From Zingiber officinale (lineage: Eukaryota > Streptophyta > Magnoliopsida > Zingiberales > Zingiberaceae): a DNA stretch of 64,000 nt. The stretch lies in contig NC_056004.1 of the NCBI RefSeq assembly GCF_018446385.1, forward strand, positions 27,100,492 through 27,164,491, in the 5' to 3' direction. Positions 46,594 through 58,937 of this stretch are shown here, one piece after another. The translations under genes were made by a program, and so were the position numbers. Each line of letters begins with the position of its first letter. Position 1 is the stretch's first letter. The notes beneath the pieces were generated by a model that was not told the DNA's origin, searched no databases, and saw nothing but the letters and a program-made list of their open reading frames with translations.

Positions 46594-48978
46594 TGTTGGT
46601 TGCTACTCGGAAAACCTATAGGTTCCACTGTACAAAAATTTTGTACAAAGGTCTGAACCTTTTCCTAGCTACCATGTGTTCTTTTAAATTAAATTTTTGA
46701 TCGCCTGCGGAACTTAACACGTTTGATCCAAAACTTAATCTATTTGTTCTTTTAGGTTTTGACTTGGATCTCCTGCGGAACTTAACACGTTCGACCCAAG
46801 TCTCCTTAAGTTATTAATTCCATTAAATATTAATTTCCATAAAAGGTTCCAGATCGACGTGGCGAGGCACGTGGCCTTCTTGGATATGGGAGCAACCACC
46901 ACCGACTAGACAAAACCTTTAATAGAAAGCTAATATTTAATTTCCTAAAATAACTTTAGGTTAACCAAAGAGAGCAATCAAATCACAAGGAAAAGAAAGA
47001 AACAAAAGAACACAACTTTGAAAAAACATATTCGAAATTCTAGAACGTAAGCCTCTTGTATTTGGTATTATTTCCATAAATAACTAGCATGATGCGGAAA
47101 TAGAAATTACTAGTTATACCTTGTAGAAAAACCTCTTGATCTTCTACCGTATTCCTCTTCTAACCTCGGACGTTGTGTGGGCAACGATCTTCCGAGACGA
47201 GAACCACCAACCACCTTCTTCTCCTCCAAGCAAGGTTCGGCCACAAAGGAAGAACTTTACCAAAGAAGAAAATCAAAATACTAACCAAGCTCCAAGAGAT
47301 GCTAGCTTTCTCTCCTTCTTCTTCTTCTCCTCCAAGTAGTATCCGGCCACCACAAGAACTCCAAGAAAGATGAAGTATTTGGCCACCACAAGAGGAAGAG
47401 AGGGAGAGGGTAATGGCCGGCCACAACACCAAGGAAAGAGGGAGAGAAAACAATAGAGGTTGTGTCTCATGAAGGCACCCCTACCCCTTCTTTTATATTC
47501 CTTGGCCTAGGCAAATTAGGAAATTTATTTACAATAAAATTTCCTTAATTTCCTTGACATGATTTATTTGAGAAAAATAAAATAAAATTTCCCAAATAAA
47601 CTCTAATGGCCGGCCACATCAAGAGGAAGCAAATTGGACAAGTTTCAATCAACAATTAAAACTTTCTTTATTTGTTTCCGGAAATTTTAAAAAAAAAATA
47701 AAATTTCTCTTTAAAAATCTCTTCATGGTTAATAAAAGGAAATATCTATAATTTTAATTTTATTAACATGTGAATAATTTTAAAGAGAAAATAAAATCTC
47801 TCCAATCTACAAATAAGGAAAGAGATCTAATATCTTTCTTTAATCTTTTGTAAATCTTTTACAAGAGAGATATTTTAATTTTAATTCTCTTTAAATTATA
47901 TCTACCACATAATAAAAATTAAAATTAAATTTCTTTTTTAATTTATTTTGGCCGGCCCTACTAGCTTGGGTTCAAGCTAGGGCCGGCCACCCACGACCCT
48001 AGCTTGATCCAAAGCCCGCTTGGCCGGCCCCTAGTGGGTGGGTATAGAAGGTGGGTATAGGTGGCTATAGAACTCTATAGATAAGAGGCTACGATAGGGA
48101 CCGAGAGGAGGAATTGGTTTTGGTCTCCCGATAAAATTAAGCATCCCGTGTTCGCCCCGAACACAACTTAATTTTATCAATGATAATTCATTCCACTAGA
48201 GAACTATCATTGAACTACCGCACCAATCCCAAATTATATTTTGGGCTCCTTCTTATTATGAGTGTGTTAGTCTCCTGTGTTTAAGATATCGAATGTCCAC
48301 TAATTAAGTGAGTTATTGACAACTCATTTAATTAATGTCTAAGTCCAAGAGTAGTACCACTCAACCTTATCGTCATGTGGACTAAGTCCACTGCAGGGTT
48401 TAACATGACAATCCTTATGAGCTCCTCTTGGGGACATTATCAACCTAGTATCTCTAGGACACGGTTCCTTCTATAATCAACAACACACACTATAAGTGAT
48501 ATCATTTCCCAATTTATCGGGCTTATTGATTCATCGAACTAAATCTCACCCATTGATAAATTAAAGAAATAAATATCAAATATATGTGCTTGTTATTATA
48601 TTAGGATTAAGAGCACACACTTCCATAATAACCGAGGTCTTTGTTCCTTTATAAAGTCAGTATAAAGAAACGACCTCAAATGGTCCTACTCAATACACTC
48701 TGAGTGTACTAGTGTAATTATATAGTCAAGATAAACTAATACCTAATTACACTACGACCTTCTAATGGTTTGTTCCTTTCCATTCTGGTCGTGAGCTACT
48801 GTTTATAATTTATAAGGTACTGATAACATCATCTTCTGTATGTGACACCACATACTATGTTATCTACAATATAAATTAAATGAACAACTACAAACAAATG
48901 TAGATAATTAGACCAAATGTGATTCTTTATTCATAATGAATGTTTACAAAGCTTAGGCTTTCAGTATACACTCCAACA
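46594..48978 (-). repeat. 5' LTR of the ACAGT copia element
   Basis: 2385 bp with TG...CA ends. It pairs with 38123-40529. Differences include several small losses near 48260-48470 (for example ATGTGGACT where the partner reads ATGTCGGACT). High similarity of the two LTRs indicates a recent insertion. Confidence 0.9.
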
Positions 48979-48983
48979 ACAGT

Positions 48984-49619
48984 TGGAGTGTTCTCTGCTG
49001 TTTCCTTGTGTGACGGCAAGGAGAAGTTGCCAAGAAGATTGGTTTGGTGTTGAGATGGTTTAGGATTTTTTTTATGCATTCATTTTATTGTTGGTAGATT
49101 TATTTGGATTCAGTAATTATAGTTTTCTTTTAGCATAATTGTTTTAATTCAAATGTTTGGAGTAATTTAGTTTCAATTGATTTAAAGTTGTTATTAATCT
49201 TGCTTTAGCTTAGGGTTAAGTATTAGTGAGTAATTTAGTTTTCTGTAGTTTAATTAGCTTTAATTTCAGCAGTAGTGTAGTTTCTTATTTGCTTGCATTT
49301 CATTTGCTTAATTTGGATTTCAAGCTTAAACCCTCATTTACATATTAAAAACCCCAAAAATAGAAATAAAAGACAATCCTAAATTACATCATACTGTTGA
49401 TTCCTCGAGAGCGATCCTGGGCTCGTTACTACAACATTATTGCGAAATTAAGGGGTTCAGTGGAAATACATTTCCAAATTTGAGGTGAAACAGGGAGATG
49501 CCGCGAGCCAAATTCCACCGGAGAGAACACCTTCCAATGGCTCCAGAAGTTCGGGATGATACCGCCTAGAAGCAATCCACCGAGATTGAAGCTCGGGAGA
49601 TTGATTGGAGAAGAGAAAG
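48984..49619 (+). other. Gypsy-like debris right of the copia insertion
   Basis: Continues the sequence broken at 38122. It is T-rich and then contains GCGATCCTGGGCTCGTTACT near 49411, a phrase typical of the 3' part of plant Ty3/gypsy LTRs. No ORF is supported; predicted short frames are incidental. Confidence 0.45.
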
Positions 49620-50305
49620 GGGTCGGAATCCGAAGAAACACCGCGGAGACGAAGCTGCTGCGCGCTGTGGAGTCGACGAAGAAGCTGGGTACTGTAGCTT
49701 CTCATTTAAATCAGATCTGGATCTGGAATGGGCGGTTGAGATGATTCCTGGCTAAATCAATGGTGAAAAGTCATCCAAAATCAGATCCGAAGGTACTGAT
49801 GTTGATCTAGGGTCTGGATCTACTCTCCCGTAGGTCGGATCGATCTGGATGGCCCAGATCCGACTAGTCTTCAATAAACGGTCCAGATTAAGTCGGGCTG
49901 GATCAATGGCTAGATGAACTCAGATATGGATCAAAACTTCTGGATCTTCATCAATGGCTCAGATCTGCTCCCCATTAGGTTGGATAGGCCAGATCTTCAA
50001 CGGATGGTTCAGATCTCTCCTATTCTTGATAAACGACCCATAATGCTTCAAAGCTTGATCTTCTCGTTTAAACTCTGATTCGAGCCCAATTTCGGTCCAA
50101 ATAGATCCAAATCCAAGATCCTTTGATGCCTACAAAATAAGAATCAAATATTAGCATCAAATAACACAAAAATATAATAATTTGCAATTATGTCCAAAAT
50201 AGATACAATGCACCAAATATGATGTAACCATGATTTAAACCTATAAAATCAACATCAAACCATGCATATATGAATCAAAATAATACAATGAAATCATGGT
50301 TATCA
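49620..50305 (-). repeat. Right arm of the gypsy-like inverted repeat
   Basis: Reverse complement of 37015-37715. Without the copia element the arms would be only about 2 kb apart. On the minus strand the arm is preceded by GTTCAAGACTAAGTGTGAGGG (50306-50335), the kind of phrase found before the 3' LTR in plant gypsy elements. Confidence 0.75.
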
Positions 50306-53300
50306 AATCCCTCACACTTAGTCTTGAACGTCCAGTGAAAGTAAAGAAAACTCAAAATCATCTCCATAGAAAATTCTCTAGCAATATCTAAAAGATAGTA
50401 AAAAGAATTTAACTAAGACCATCTAAAGATCACTAACAATCATGGATACAATCCAAACAATAATCAGTAGGTATGGTATTTTCAATCCAATTGAAAAATT
50501 AAGCAAGTTGCAAACTCACAAGGTATTTATCTATTCTAGCTCTCACACTCAAAACATGTACTAGTGGAGCTCACTCAATGTCACTCACAACATTTCACTA
50601 CCATAAGCTTGCTTATTTTCTACTTCTCCACCACTATAAACATAGCATACATGAATCAAAAGGAATTTATCATGAAGAATTAAGATAGAAGCAAAAAGAG
50701 CAATAGAAGTGGATGAAATGGCAAAAGAACAAGTATTAATGAAGAAAATGAGAGAATAAGAGTATTGGAGGAATATACTTGATGAGTTGACCATTTTGGA
50801 TGTGTAAAAGATGAATACCATTTGTCATTATCAATACAAGAGATCAAGCTAAACCCCCCTTCAATTTGATGGCAAACCTAGAATCTTGATACTCTATCTC
50901 CACACTTGATACTCTTTTATTTTGCCACTGTTTTTTTTCCTTTCTTCTTCACTGTTTTGCACTTCAATTTCAGCACTTTGAAACTTCAAAAATAATCTCA
51001 AATCATGAAGAATTATTCGCTCCCCCACACTTAAAAGTTGGCCGTCTCGGACAATTAAACATCATGCTCCACTTTCTTGATACACTTTCAAACCACTGTT
51101 TTCTTTGTTTCTGTTGCAAATTTTTATACATTCTCTGCATATTCGAATACAGCATGAACAAAATAACATTACAAATTTGACATTTAATTTGGATTAGTCA
51201 CTGTCCATGAAGTTCCTAAGAGAAGGTGACACAAAATAGGATTGGTCGTGCATATTCTGAAATCTGAAATTTAATTCTGCAAACAGATTTTCAAAAATTC
51301 ACTGTCATTATCACAGCTTCAAATCTGATCAGTGATCCATTATCCCAGCAGAATTCAGTTACAACTCCAAGCTGTCAACAAACTTCAAACATAAGTTGCA
51401 CAATACAAGAAGATTTAAAAGAATTCAATCCCAAATTCCAGTGATCATGAAGTCCCGGAAATTTCAGCTCTCTGCATTCTTCTATCTTATTCCTGATCTT
51501 AAAAACACACTCTAATAATTTAAGAGCTTTTCAACTTCATTAACAGCAAGGTAATTCCAGCTTGAGTATGAAAATTTCAGGAAATTAAACTCAACTTCAC
51601 AGCTCTTCACAGGATTTTGAATTTTCAGACTGGTATATTGCACTGAATTTTATATTCAGATTCCTGAATTCGTAAAGGACTTAAAAGGCTGAATTACCAT
51701 TTATTCCGCATCATATAGGACTAAACTCGAATTTCTTCCTTGTTTAAATGATGCTTCTAATTTTTTTTAAACACTTTGCCACACAATTCAGCAAGCTCTT
51801 AATCTACTCTTGTAGCTATCCTTTTAAAGTAACACAAATAACATAGATGAAAATTTGTTCGATTTGAGCTTGAAAATTCTACAGATTGTGCTAAATTCCA
51901 GCATGACCAACAATTGAAATGATAACACTTTCAACTAAGAAGTCTCTACCATGCTTCAATTTATTTTTCAGATTGGCACAATTCTGCACAGATTGCTAAT
52001 TTCAGATTGGCATAATTCTACACAAAAGCTGTTGATGCCCACCTTCCGATTGTTTTTTTTCTCTTTAAAACACTTCTTATAAGCTTCTTCCTTCCTTGAT
52101 ATCAATTCTGAAATCTTGATACTCCATTCATCAAACTGCACAGCTGAAACTCCCAAATAGATTCTGTTTATAGATATCAAACTGCTGCTAATCAGAATCA
52201 GCACAAAGAATTGGCACCACAATTCACAACCAAATTTGGCACACATTTGATACATTAAATTCTAAATGTATGAACACCAAGTATCAATGAAAAGTCTATG
52301 TTCTTACGTGGGCTTCACTGATCAGAAACTTTGAACATAAATATGGCACTGCTGAGAGCAATTCATACAATCCCTTAACTTCTGCACTTTTGTCTCAGAT
52401 TCTGGATTCATTGGATTAATCCACACTTGTACTAATTTCCGCAAATAATATCACTCGAGTACATAGAGGTTTCAAAAACTTAATAGCATAACATGATTCA
52501 ATTTTGAAATCTGTTGCAACCGCTGCTATGCACTTCCTATCATCCTGCTCACTTCAAATTCTTCAGCTCAACTACACTCAATTCCACTCTGCCATAGATT
52601 TGCAATTTTATAAAAAATCTGTATGTTTCTGAGTTTGGAGTTTCTTTTGGATCTGAACAATTGATACATCCAATGTTAGTTGTTGAGCATTTCTTTAGCT
52701 AGGATGCATTGAGCATTAGCTATAGAGAAAATCATATTCTTTTCTGCACCTCTAACATCATGTAGCATAGTTAAAATACAGAAGATGAATGTGAGTTTAA
52801 ATGGAGGGAAAATCTGATTTAGCAACAGATTTCAATATGAAAACAGGCTTCCAATTTCGCACATAATAGCAACTTTTAGTCTAAAGTTTCAGAAATGGGG
52901 TTTAAATATACTTTCAGTTCAGCATATTAAAAATTCAGCTTATCAAAAGATAACATTTGATATTCAACTGATAAAAGCTTTAATTGAAACTATTTTTGAT
53001 GGACAACAGCAAGAAGATTCAGTACAAAAACTATACTTATTGGTATATTGAATCCATTTCAGCAATTCTGCCATCTTCCTCAAAACAGTTTCATTCACTG
53101 TTTTCCCTTTCCTTCCACATTCTGCAAGTTTTCCTTTCTTCTATTTCTGTGGATTCTGTGGATTTCCTCTTACTATTCCATACCCAGAAGTAGACCAAGT
53201 CCATCACTTAGCTCCTAAGAGATGATAAGAAAAATTGGCACAAAGTTCCTCTTACTGATTCCTTGCACTGCAATGAGATTGGACAAATTCAGAAAATCAG

Positions 53301-53472
53301 TTTCATTAAATCTCATGCATCCAAATTACTTGACATCAGAAAATTCAAGGATTAAATTCTGTTCTGGATTTAGTGTCAGCAATAAATACTTAGACGAATT
53401 TAGCTATAAGCATCAGGAATTAATCTTATCAAATGAAGAAAAACATCCCTGATCATTCCTGTATCTGCAAAA

Positions 53473-56400
53473 ACATCCCCTTTTAATTTCTATCTGCTGA
53501 TATTCAGAACTAAAATGTGGATTCTGCACCAAACAGAATCTCATTTTCCAAGTTTTTCTTCAACAGATTTCTCAAAGATACAGCAATTCATCTCCAGTAA
53601 CCAGAACTTTGCAAGGTTCTGATTTCAGATGATATAGTTTGAGTTCTGAAATTTTCAGAACTTAACTTTCAGAAACTTGAAAAGATCACAAAATCTCTAA
53701 AATTCTGATATCTAACTCCCCATTTCTAAACATTTCAGGCTCTAACAGATTTCCAATGATAATGATTAGGATTCAACAGAATTTCCCTTGCTTATTCTGC
53801 ATTTGCTTAAAACTCCAGAATTTAAACTCACAGTGATACCATTTCAAGCTAACAACACTTGCTTATTCTGTATTTCATAGATTTAATTCATTCTGCATTC
53901 TGTAGTATTTCAGATTTAAATCTCTGATTCTAGGAACCAAGTTCAGCTCTACAAAAGTGCTATTCAGGGAAATCCTTCAGCAATGGCACATAAGCACATA
54001 ACACTAAATTCAAAATTGGAATTATAATGTACTTCAACTAAAATTGTCAATAGCACAATCAGATTCAAATTCTGACCAGCAAGCAATCTGATTTTCTCAC
54101 TTATCAGAAATCTGCAGCTTATAGAATTAGCACCAAACAGAATTTCAATTTCAAAGTCCAGAACTCAGATTTACACTTCAGGAAAATTATTTCCTTTGAA
54201 ACTGTCCAGCATCCTTTAATTTCAAGCAATGCATCCATCAACTTGAATTTTCAACTTCAGAATTTCTAAACCATTTGAAGTAAGAAAACTCAAGAATCTC
54301 AAGCATATACAATTCTCCCCCACACTTAATTCTTTGTTCATCTAGTCAAGCTAACTCATCAAGCAATTAATCCAAAACTCTCGATGAAATAAAATAAATA
54401 TGACAAGCAAGGAGAATTAGGAATTAAAATGCTAGATGAGAATGTTTAAAGAAAATTGTGAGGAAAGAAATTGGAAATTATGAGGGAACAAGAATGACAA
54501 ATATCCTTCATTTCATGCATACATATGCTATTGTGACTTTGAAAAGAAACTAAGCAAGTTCTAGAGTTTCAATTGCTATGAGTGTTGGAGTGTATACTGA
54601 AAGCCTAAGCTTTGTAAACATTCATTATGAATAAAGAATCACATTTGGTCAAATTGTCTACATTTGTTTGTAGTTGTTCATTTAATTTATATTGTAGATA
54701 ACATAGTATGTGGTGTCACATACAGAAGATGATGTTATCAGTACCTTATAAATTATAAACAGTAGCTCACGACTAAAATGGAAAGGAACAAACCATTAGA
54801 AGGTCGTAGTGTAATTAGGTATTAGTTTATCTTGACTATATAATTACACTAGTACACTCAGAGTGTATTGAGTAGGACCATTAGAGGTCGTTTCTTTTAT
54901 ACTGACTTTATAAAGGAACAAAGACCTCAGTTATTATGGAAGTGTGTGCTCTTAATCCTAATATAATAACAAGCACATATGTTTGATATTTATTTCTTTA
55001 ATTTATCAATGGGTGAGATTTAGTTCGATGAATCAATAAACCCGATAAGTTGGGAAATGGTATCACTTATAGTGTGTGTTGTTGATTATAGAAGGAAACT
55101 GTGTCCTAGAGATACTGGGTTGATAATGTTCTCAAGAGGAGCTCATAAAGATTGTCATGTTAAACCCTGCAGGTGGACTTAGTCCGACATGATAATAAGG
55201 TTGAGTAGTACTACTCTTGGACTTAGATATTAATTAAATGAGTTGTCAGTAACTCACTTAATTAGTGGACATTCGATATCTTAAACACAGGGAGACTAAC
55301 ACACTCATAATAAGAAGGAGCCCAAAAATGTAATTTGGGATTGGTGCGGTAGTTCAATAATAGTTCTCTAGTGGAATGAATTATTATTGATAAAATTAAG
55401 TTGTGTGTTCGAAGCGAACATGCTTAATTTTATCGGGAGACCAAAACAAATTCCTCCTCTCGGTCCCTATCGTAGCCTCTTATTTGTAGAGTTCTATACC
55501 CACCTATACCCACCTTCTATACCCACCCAATAGGGGCCGGCCAAGCTAGCTTGGGAACAAGCTGGGGCCGGCCTAGGTATGAATTTGGGTGGCCGGCCCT
55601 AGCTTGAACCCAAGCTAGTGGGGGCCGGCCAAATTAAATTAAAAAGGAATTTTAATTTTAATTTTTATTATGTGGAAGAAATAATTTATTAAAGAGAATT
55701 TAAATTAAAATATCTTTCTTATAAAAGATCTACAAAAGATTAAAGAAAGAGATTAGATCTCTTTCCTTATTTGTAGATTGGTGAGATATTTTATTTTCTC
55801 TTTAAAATTATTCACATGTTGATAAAATTAAAATTATAGAAATTTCCTTTTGTCAACCATGAAGAGATTTTTAAAGAGAAATTTTATTTTTTAAAATTTC
55901 CGGAAACAAATTAGGAAGTTTTAATTGTTGATTGAAACTTGTCCAATTTGTTCTCCAATGATGTGGCCGGCCATTAGAGATTAATTGGGGAAATATTATT
56001 TTATTTTTCTCAATTAAATCATGTCAAGGGAATTAAGGAAATTTTATTGTAATTAAATTTCCTAATTTGCCTAGGCCAAGGAATATAAAAGAAGGGGTAA
56101 GGGTGCCTTCACAAGACACAACATCTATTATTTCTCTCCCTCTTTTGTTCCTTGGTGTGGCCGGCCATCCTCTCCCTCTCTTCCTCTTGTGGTGGCCGAA
56201 CCCTTCTCTTCCATTGGAGCTCTTGTGGTGGCCGGATACTACTCGAAGAAGAAGAAGAAGGAGAGAAAGCTAGCATCTCTTGGAGCTTGGTTAGTGTTTT
56301 GATTTTCTTCCTTGGTGAAGCTTCCTCTTTGTTGGCCGAACCTAGCTAGGAGGAGAAGAAGGTGATTGGTGGTCTCTCGTCTTGGAAGATCGTTGCCCAC

Positions 56401-57347
56401 ACAACGTCCGAGGTTAGAAGAGGAATACGGTAGAAGATCAAGAGGTTTTTTCTACAAGGTATAACTAGTAATTTTTCTTTCCGCATCATGCTAGTTATTT
56501 ATGGAAATAATACCAAATACAAGAGGCTTACGTTCTAGAATTTCGAATATGTTTTTTGATATTGTGTTCTTTTGTTTTTTCTTTTCCTTGTGATTTGATT
56601 GTTCTATTTGGTTAACCTAAAGTTATTTTAGGAAATTAAATATTAGCTTTCTATAAAAGGTTTTGTCTAGTCGGTGGTGGTTGCTCCCATATCCAAGAAG
56701 GCCATGTGCCTCGCCACGTCAGTACTGGGAACCAATTATGGAAATTAATATTTAATGGAATTAATAACTTAAGGAGACTTGGGTCGAACGTGTTAAGTTC
56801 CGCAGGAGATCCAAGTCAAAACCTAAAAGAACAAATAGATTAAGTTTTGGATCAAACGTGTTAAGTTCCGCAGGCGATCCAAAATTTAATTTAAAAGAAC
56901 ACATGGTAGCTAGGAAAAGGTTCAGACCTTTGTACAAAATTTTTGTACAGTGGAACCTATAGGTTTTCCGAGTAGCAACCAACAATGAGTGCATGTCACA
57001 CAAGAGAAAATAATAGTGTATAGGCTTAAAGTGGTCCTCTCTAAGTATTTTTATGTGCTAACAAGCTCAATTGATCAAATTGGAATCCACTACCATTTTA
57101 ACCAATATCATGTAAGAAAAGCATCCAATCATGCCAAGTGACCTAAAATTGATGATCAAATTTAAGAGACCTTTACCATCTTAAAAATATTACTTAGAAA
57201 ATTCCCATGAAAAATTTTAATTCAAATGACATGCTATGTATACCAAACAAAATGAAAAGTATGGAAGCAAATATGGAAATAAAATGCAAAATGTAAAAAC
57301 AAAGTGCAAATGCAAAGTATTAAACCAAAGAAACGTATAACGAATTT
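53473..57347 (-). repeat. Left arm of a 1.47-kb inverted repeat
   Basis: After removal of the solo LTR and one copy of its target (2407 bp), the arm is 1468 bp and is the reverse complement of 57471-58937 (1467 bp) with few differences. Confidence 0.9.
54583..56984 (+). mobile_element. Solo LTR of the 2.4-kb copia family, TSD ATGAG
   Basis: 2402 bp, from TGTTGGAGTGTATACTGAAA to GTAGCAACCAACA, flanked by ATGAG at 54578-54582 and 56985-56989. It is the only recent copy in plus orientation. The TATA-type AATATAAAAGAAGG is near 56083 and GGCCGGCC motifs lie at 55530-55630. The unoccupied site is seen twice in the window, at about 57835 (reverse complement) and at about 62630, which confirms the insertion and shows that it postdates the duplication of its host repeat. 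Confidence 0.95.
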
Positions 57348-57470
57348 GCAAATGCAAAGTCCACTTCCGGGGTGACTTCTTTTGTTAGATCTTCTTCAAC
57401 CACCGGGAATTTAAAGGGGAGTTGGTTCCAATTTTGCTTTCTTTTGCATTTTAATTCATGCTTTGTTAAT

Positions 57471-58937
57471 AAATTCGTTATACGTTTCTTTGATTTAATA
57501 CTTTGCATTTGCACTTTGTTTTTACATTTTGCATTTTATTTCCATATTTGCTTCCATACTTTTCATTTTGTTTGGTATACATAGCATGTCATTTGAATTA
57601 AAATTTTCCATGGGAATTTTCTAAGTAATATTTTTAAGATGGTAAAGGTCTCTTAAATTTGATCATCAATTTTAGGTCACTTGGCATGATTGGATGTTTT
57701 TCTTACATGATATTGGTTAAAATGGTAGTGGATTCCAATTTGATCAATTGAGCTTGTTAGCACATAAAAATACTTAGAGAGGACCACTTTAAACCTATAC
57801 ACTATTATTTTCTCTTGTGTGGCATGCACTCATAGCAATTGAAACTCTAGAACTTGCTTAGTTTCTTTTCAAAGTCACAATAGCATATGTATGCATGAAA
57901 TGAAGGATATTTGTCATTCTTGTTCCCTCATAATTTCCAATTTCTTTCCTCACAATTTTCTTTAAACATTCTCATCTAGCATTTTAATTCCTAATTCTCC
58001 TTGCTTGTCATATTTATTTTATTTCATTGAGAGTTTTGGATTAATTGCTTGATGAGTTAACTTGACTAGATGAACAAAGAATTAAGTGTGGGGGAGAATT
58101 GTATATGCTTGAGATTCTTGAGTTTTCTTACTTCAAATGGTTTAGAAATTCTGAAGTTGAAAATTCAAGTTGATGGATGCATTGCTTGAAATTAAAGGAT
58201 GCTGGACAGTTTCAAAGGAAATAATTTTCCTGAAGTGTAAATCTGAGTCCTGGACTTTGAAATTGAAATTCTGTTTGGTGCTAATTCTATAAGCTGCAGA
58301 TTTCTGATAAGTGAGAAAATCAAATTGCTTGCTGGTCAGAATTTGAATCTGATTGTGCTATTGACAATTTTAGTTGAAGTACATTATAATTCCAATTCTG
58401 AATTTAGTGTTATGTGCTTATGTGCCATTGCTGAAGGATTTCTCTGAATAGCACTTTTGTAGAGCTGAACTTGGTTCCTGGAATCAGAGATTTAAATCTG
58501 AAATTCTACAGAATGCAGAATGAATTAAATCTATGAAATGCAGAATAAGCAAGTGTTGTTAGCTTGAAATGGTATCACTGTGAGTTTAAATTCTGGAGTT
58601 TTAAGCAAATGCAGAATAAGCAAGGGAAATTTTGTTCAATCCTAATCATTATCATTGGAAATCTGTTAGAGCCTGAAATGTTCAGAAATGGGGAGTTAGA
58701 TATCAGAATTTTAGAGATTTTGTGATCTTTTCAAGTTTCTGAAAGTTAAGTTCTGAAAATTTCAGAACTCAAACTATATCATCTGAAATCAGAACCTTGC
58801 AAAGTTCTGGTTACTGGAGATGAATTGCTGTATCTTGAGAAATCTGCTGAAGAAAAACTTGGAAAATGAGATTCTGTTTGGTGCAGAATCCACATTTTAG
58901 TTCTGAGTATCAGCAGATAGAAATTAAAAGGGGATGT
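57471..58937 (+). repeat. Right arm of the 1.47-kb inverted repeat (plus copy P)
   Basis: Begins AAATTCGTTATACG and carries TTAAGTGTGGGGGAG near 58081. It is the same gypsy-like 3' region as M1 but in plus orientation, without the solo LTR. It stops at GGGGATGT near 58937, where minus-oriented DNA resumes. The 123-bp spacer 57348-57470 matches 63010-63080 in reverse, so it is the upstream part of this plus copy. Confidence 0.9.

Larger units (their letters stand above)
38123..48978 (-). mobile_element. Near-complete Ty1/copia retrotransposon, TSD ACAGT
   Basis: Two LTRs of about 2.4 kb (38123-40529 and 46594-48978), PPT, RNase H, RT, integrase, protease, gag, leader and PBS are all present on the minus strand. 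The 5-bp target duplication ACAGT occurs at 38118-38122 and 48979-48983. It belongs to the same family as the complex at 13-27 kb but to a distinguishable subgroup (for example AAGATGAAGTATTCGG in the LTR, where the others have GGGAGAGGGAGAGGTTCGG). It is interrupted by a solo LTR (42983-44004) and has frame breaks, so it is not autonomous as read. It inserted into gypsy-like debris between the arms of an inverted repeat. Confidence 0.93.
50306..57347 (-). mobile_element. Gypsy-like 3' region, minus copy M1, interrupted by a solo LTR
   Basis: Non-coding DNA of about 4.6 kb (after removing 54583-56984 and its duplicated target) with CTCCCCCACACTTAA at 51020 and 54316. Its complement TTAAGTGTGGGGGAG is a hallmark phrase after the last ORF of Athila/Tat-type plant gypsy elements. 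The span 51.1-54.3 kb is built from endlessly varied TTTCAGAATTCTG-like words. From about 50725 to the end it is repeated in direct orientation at 58945-62970. No gag, RT or integrase motif was found in it. Confidence 0.6.
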
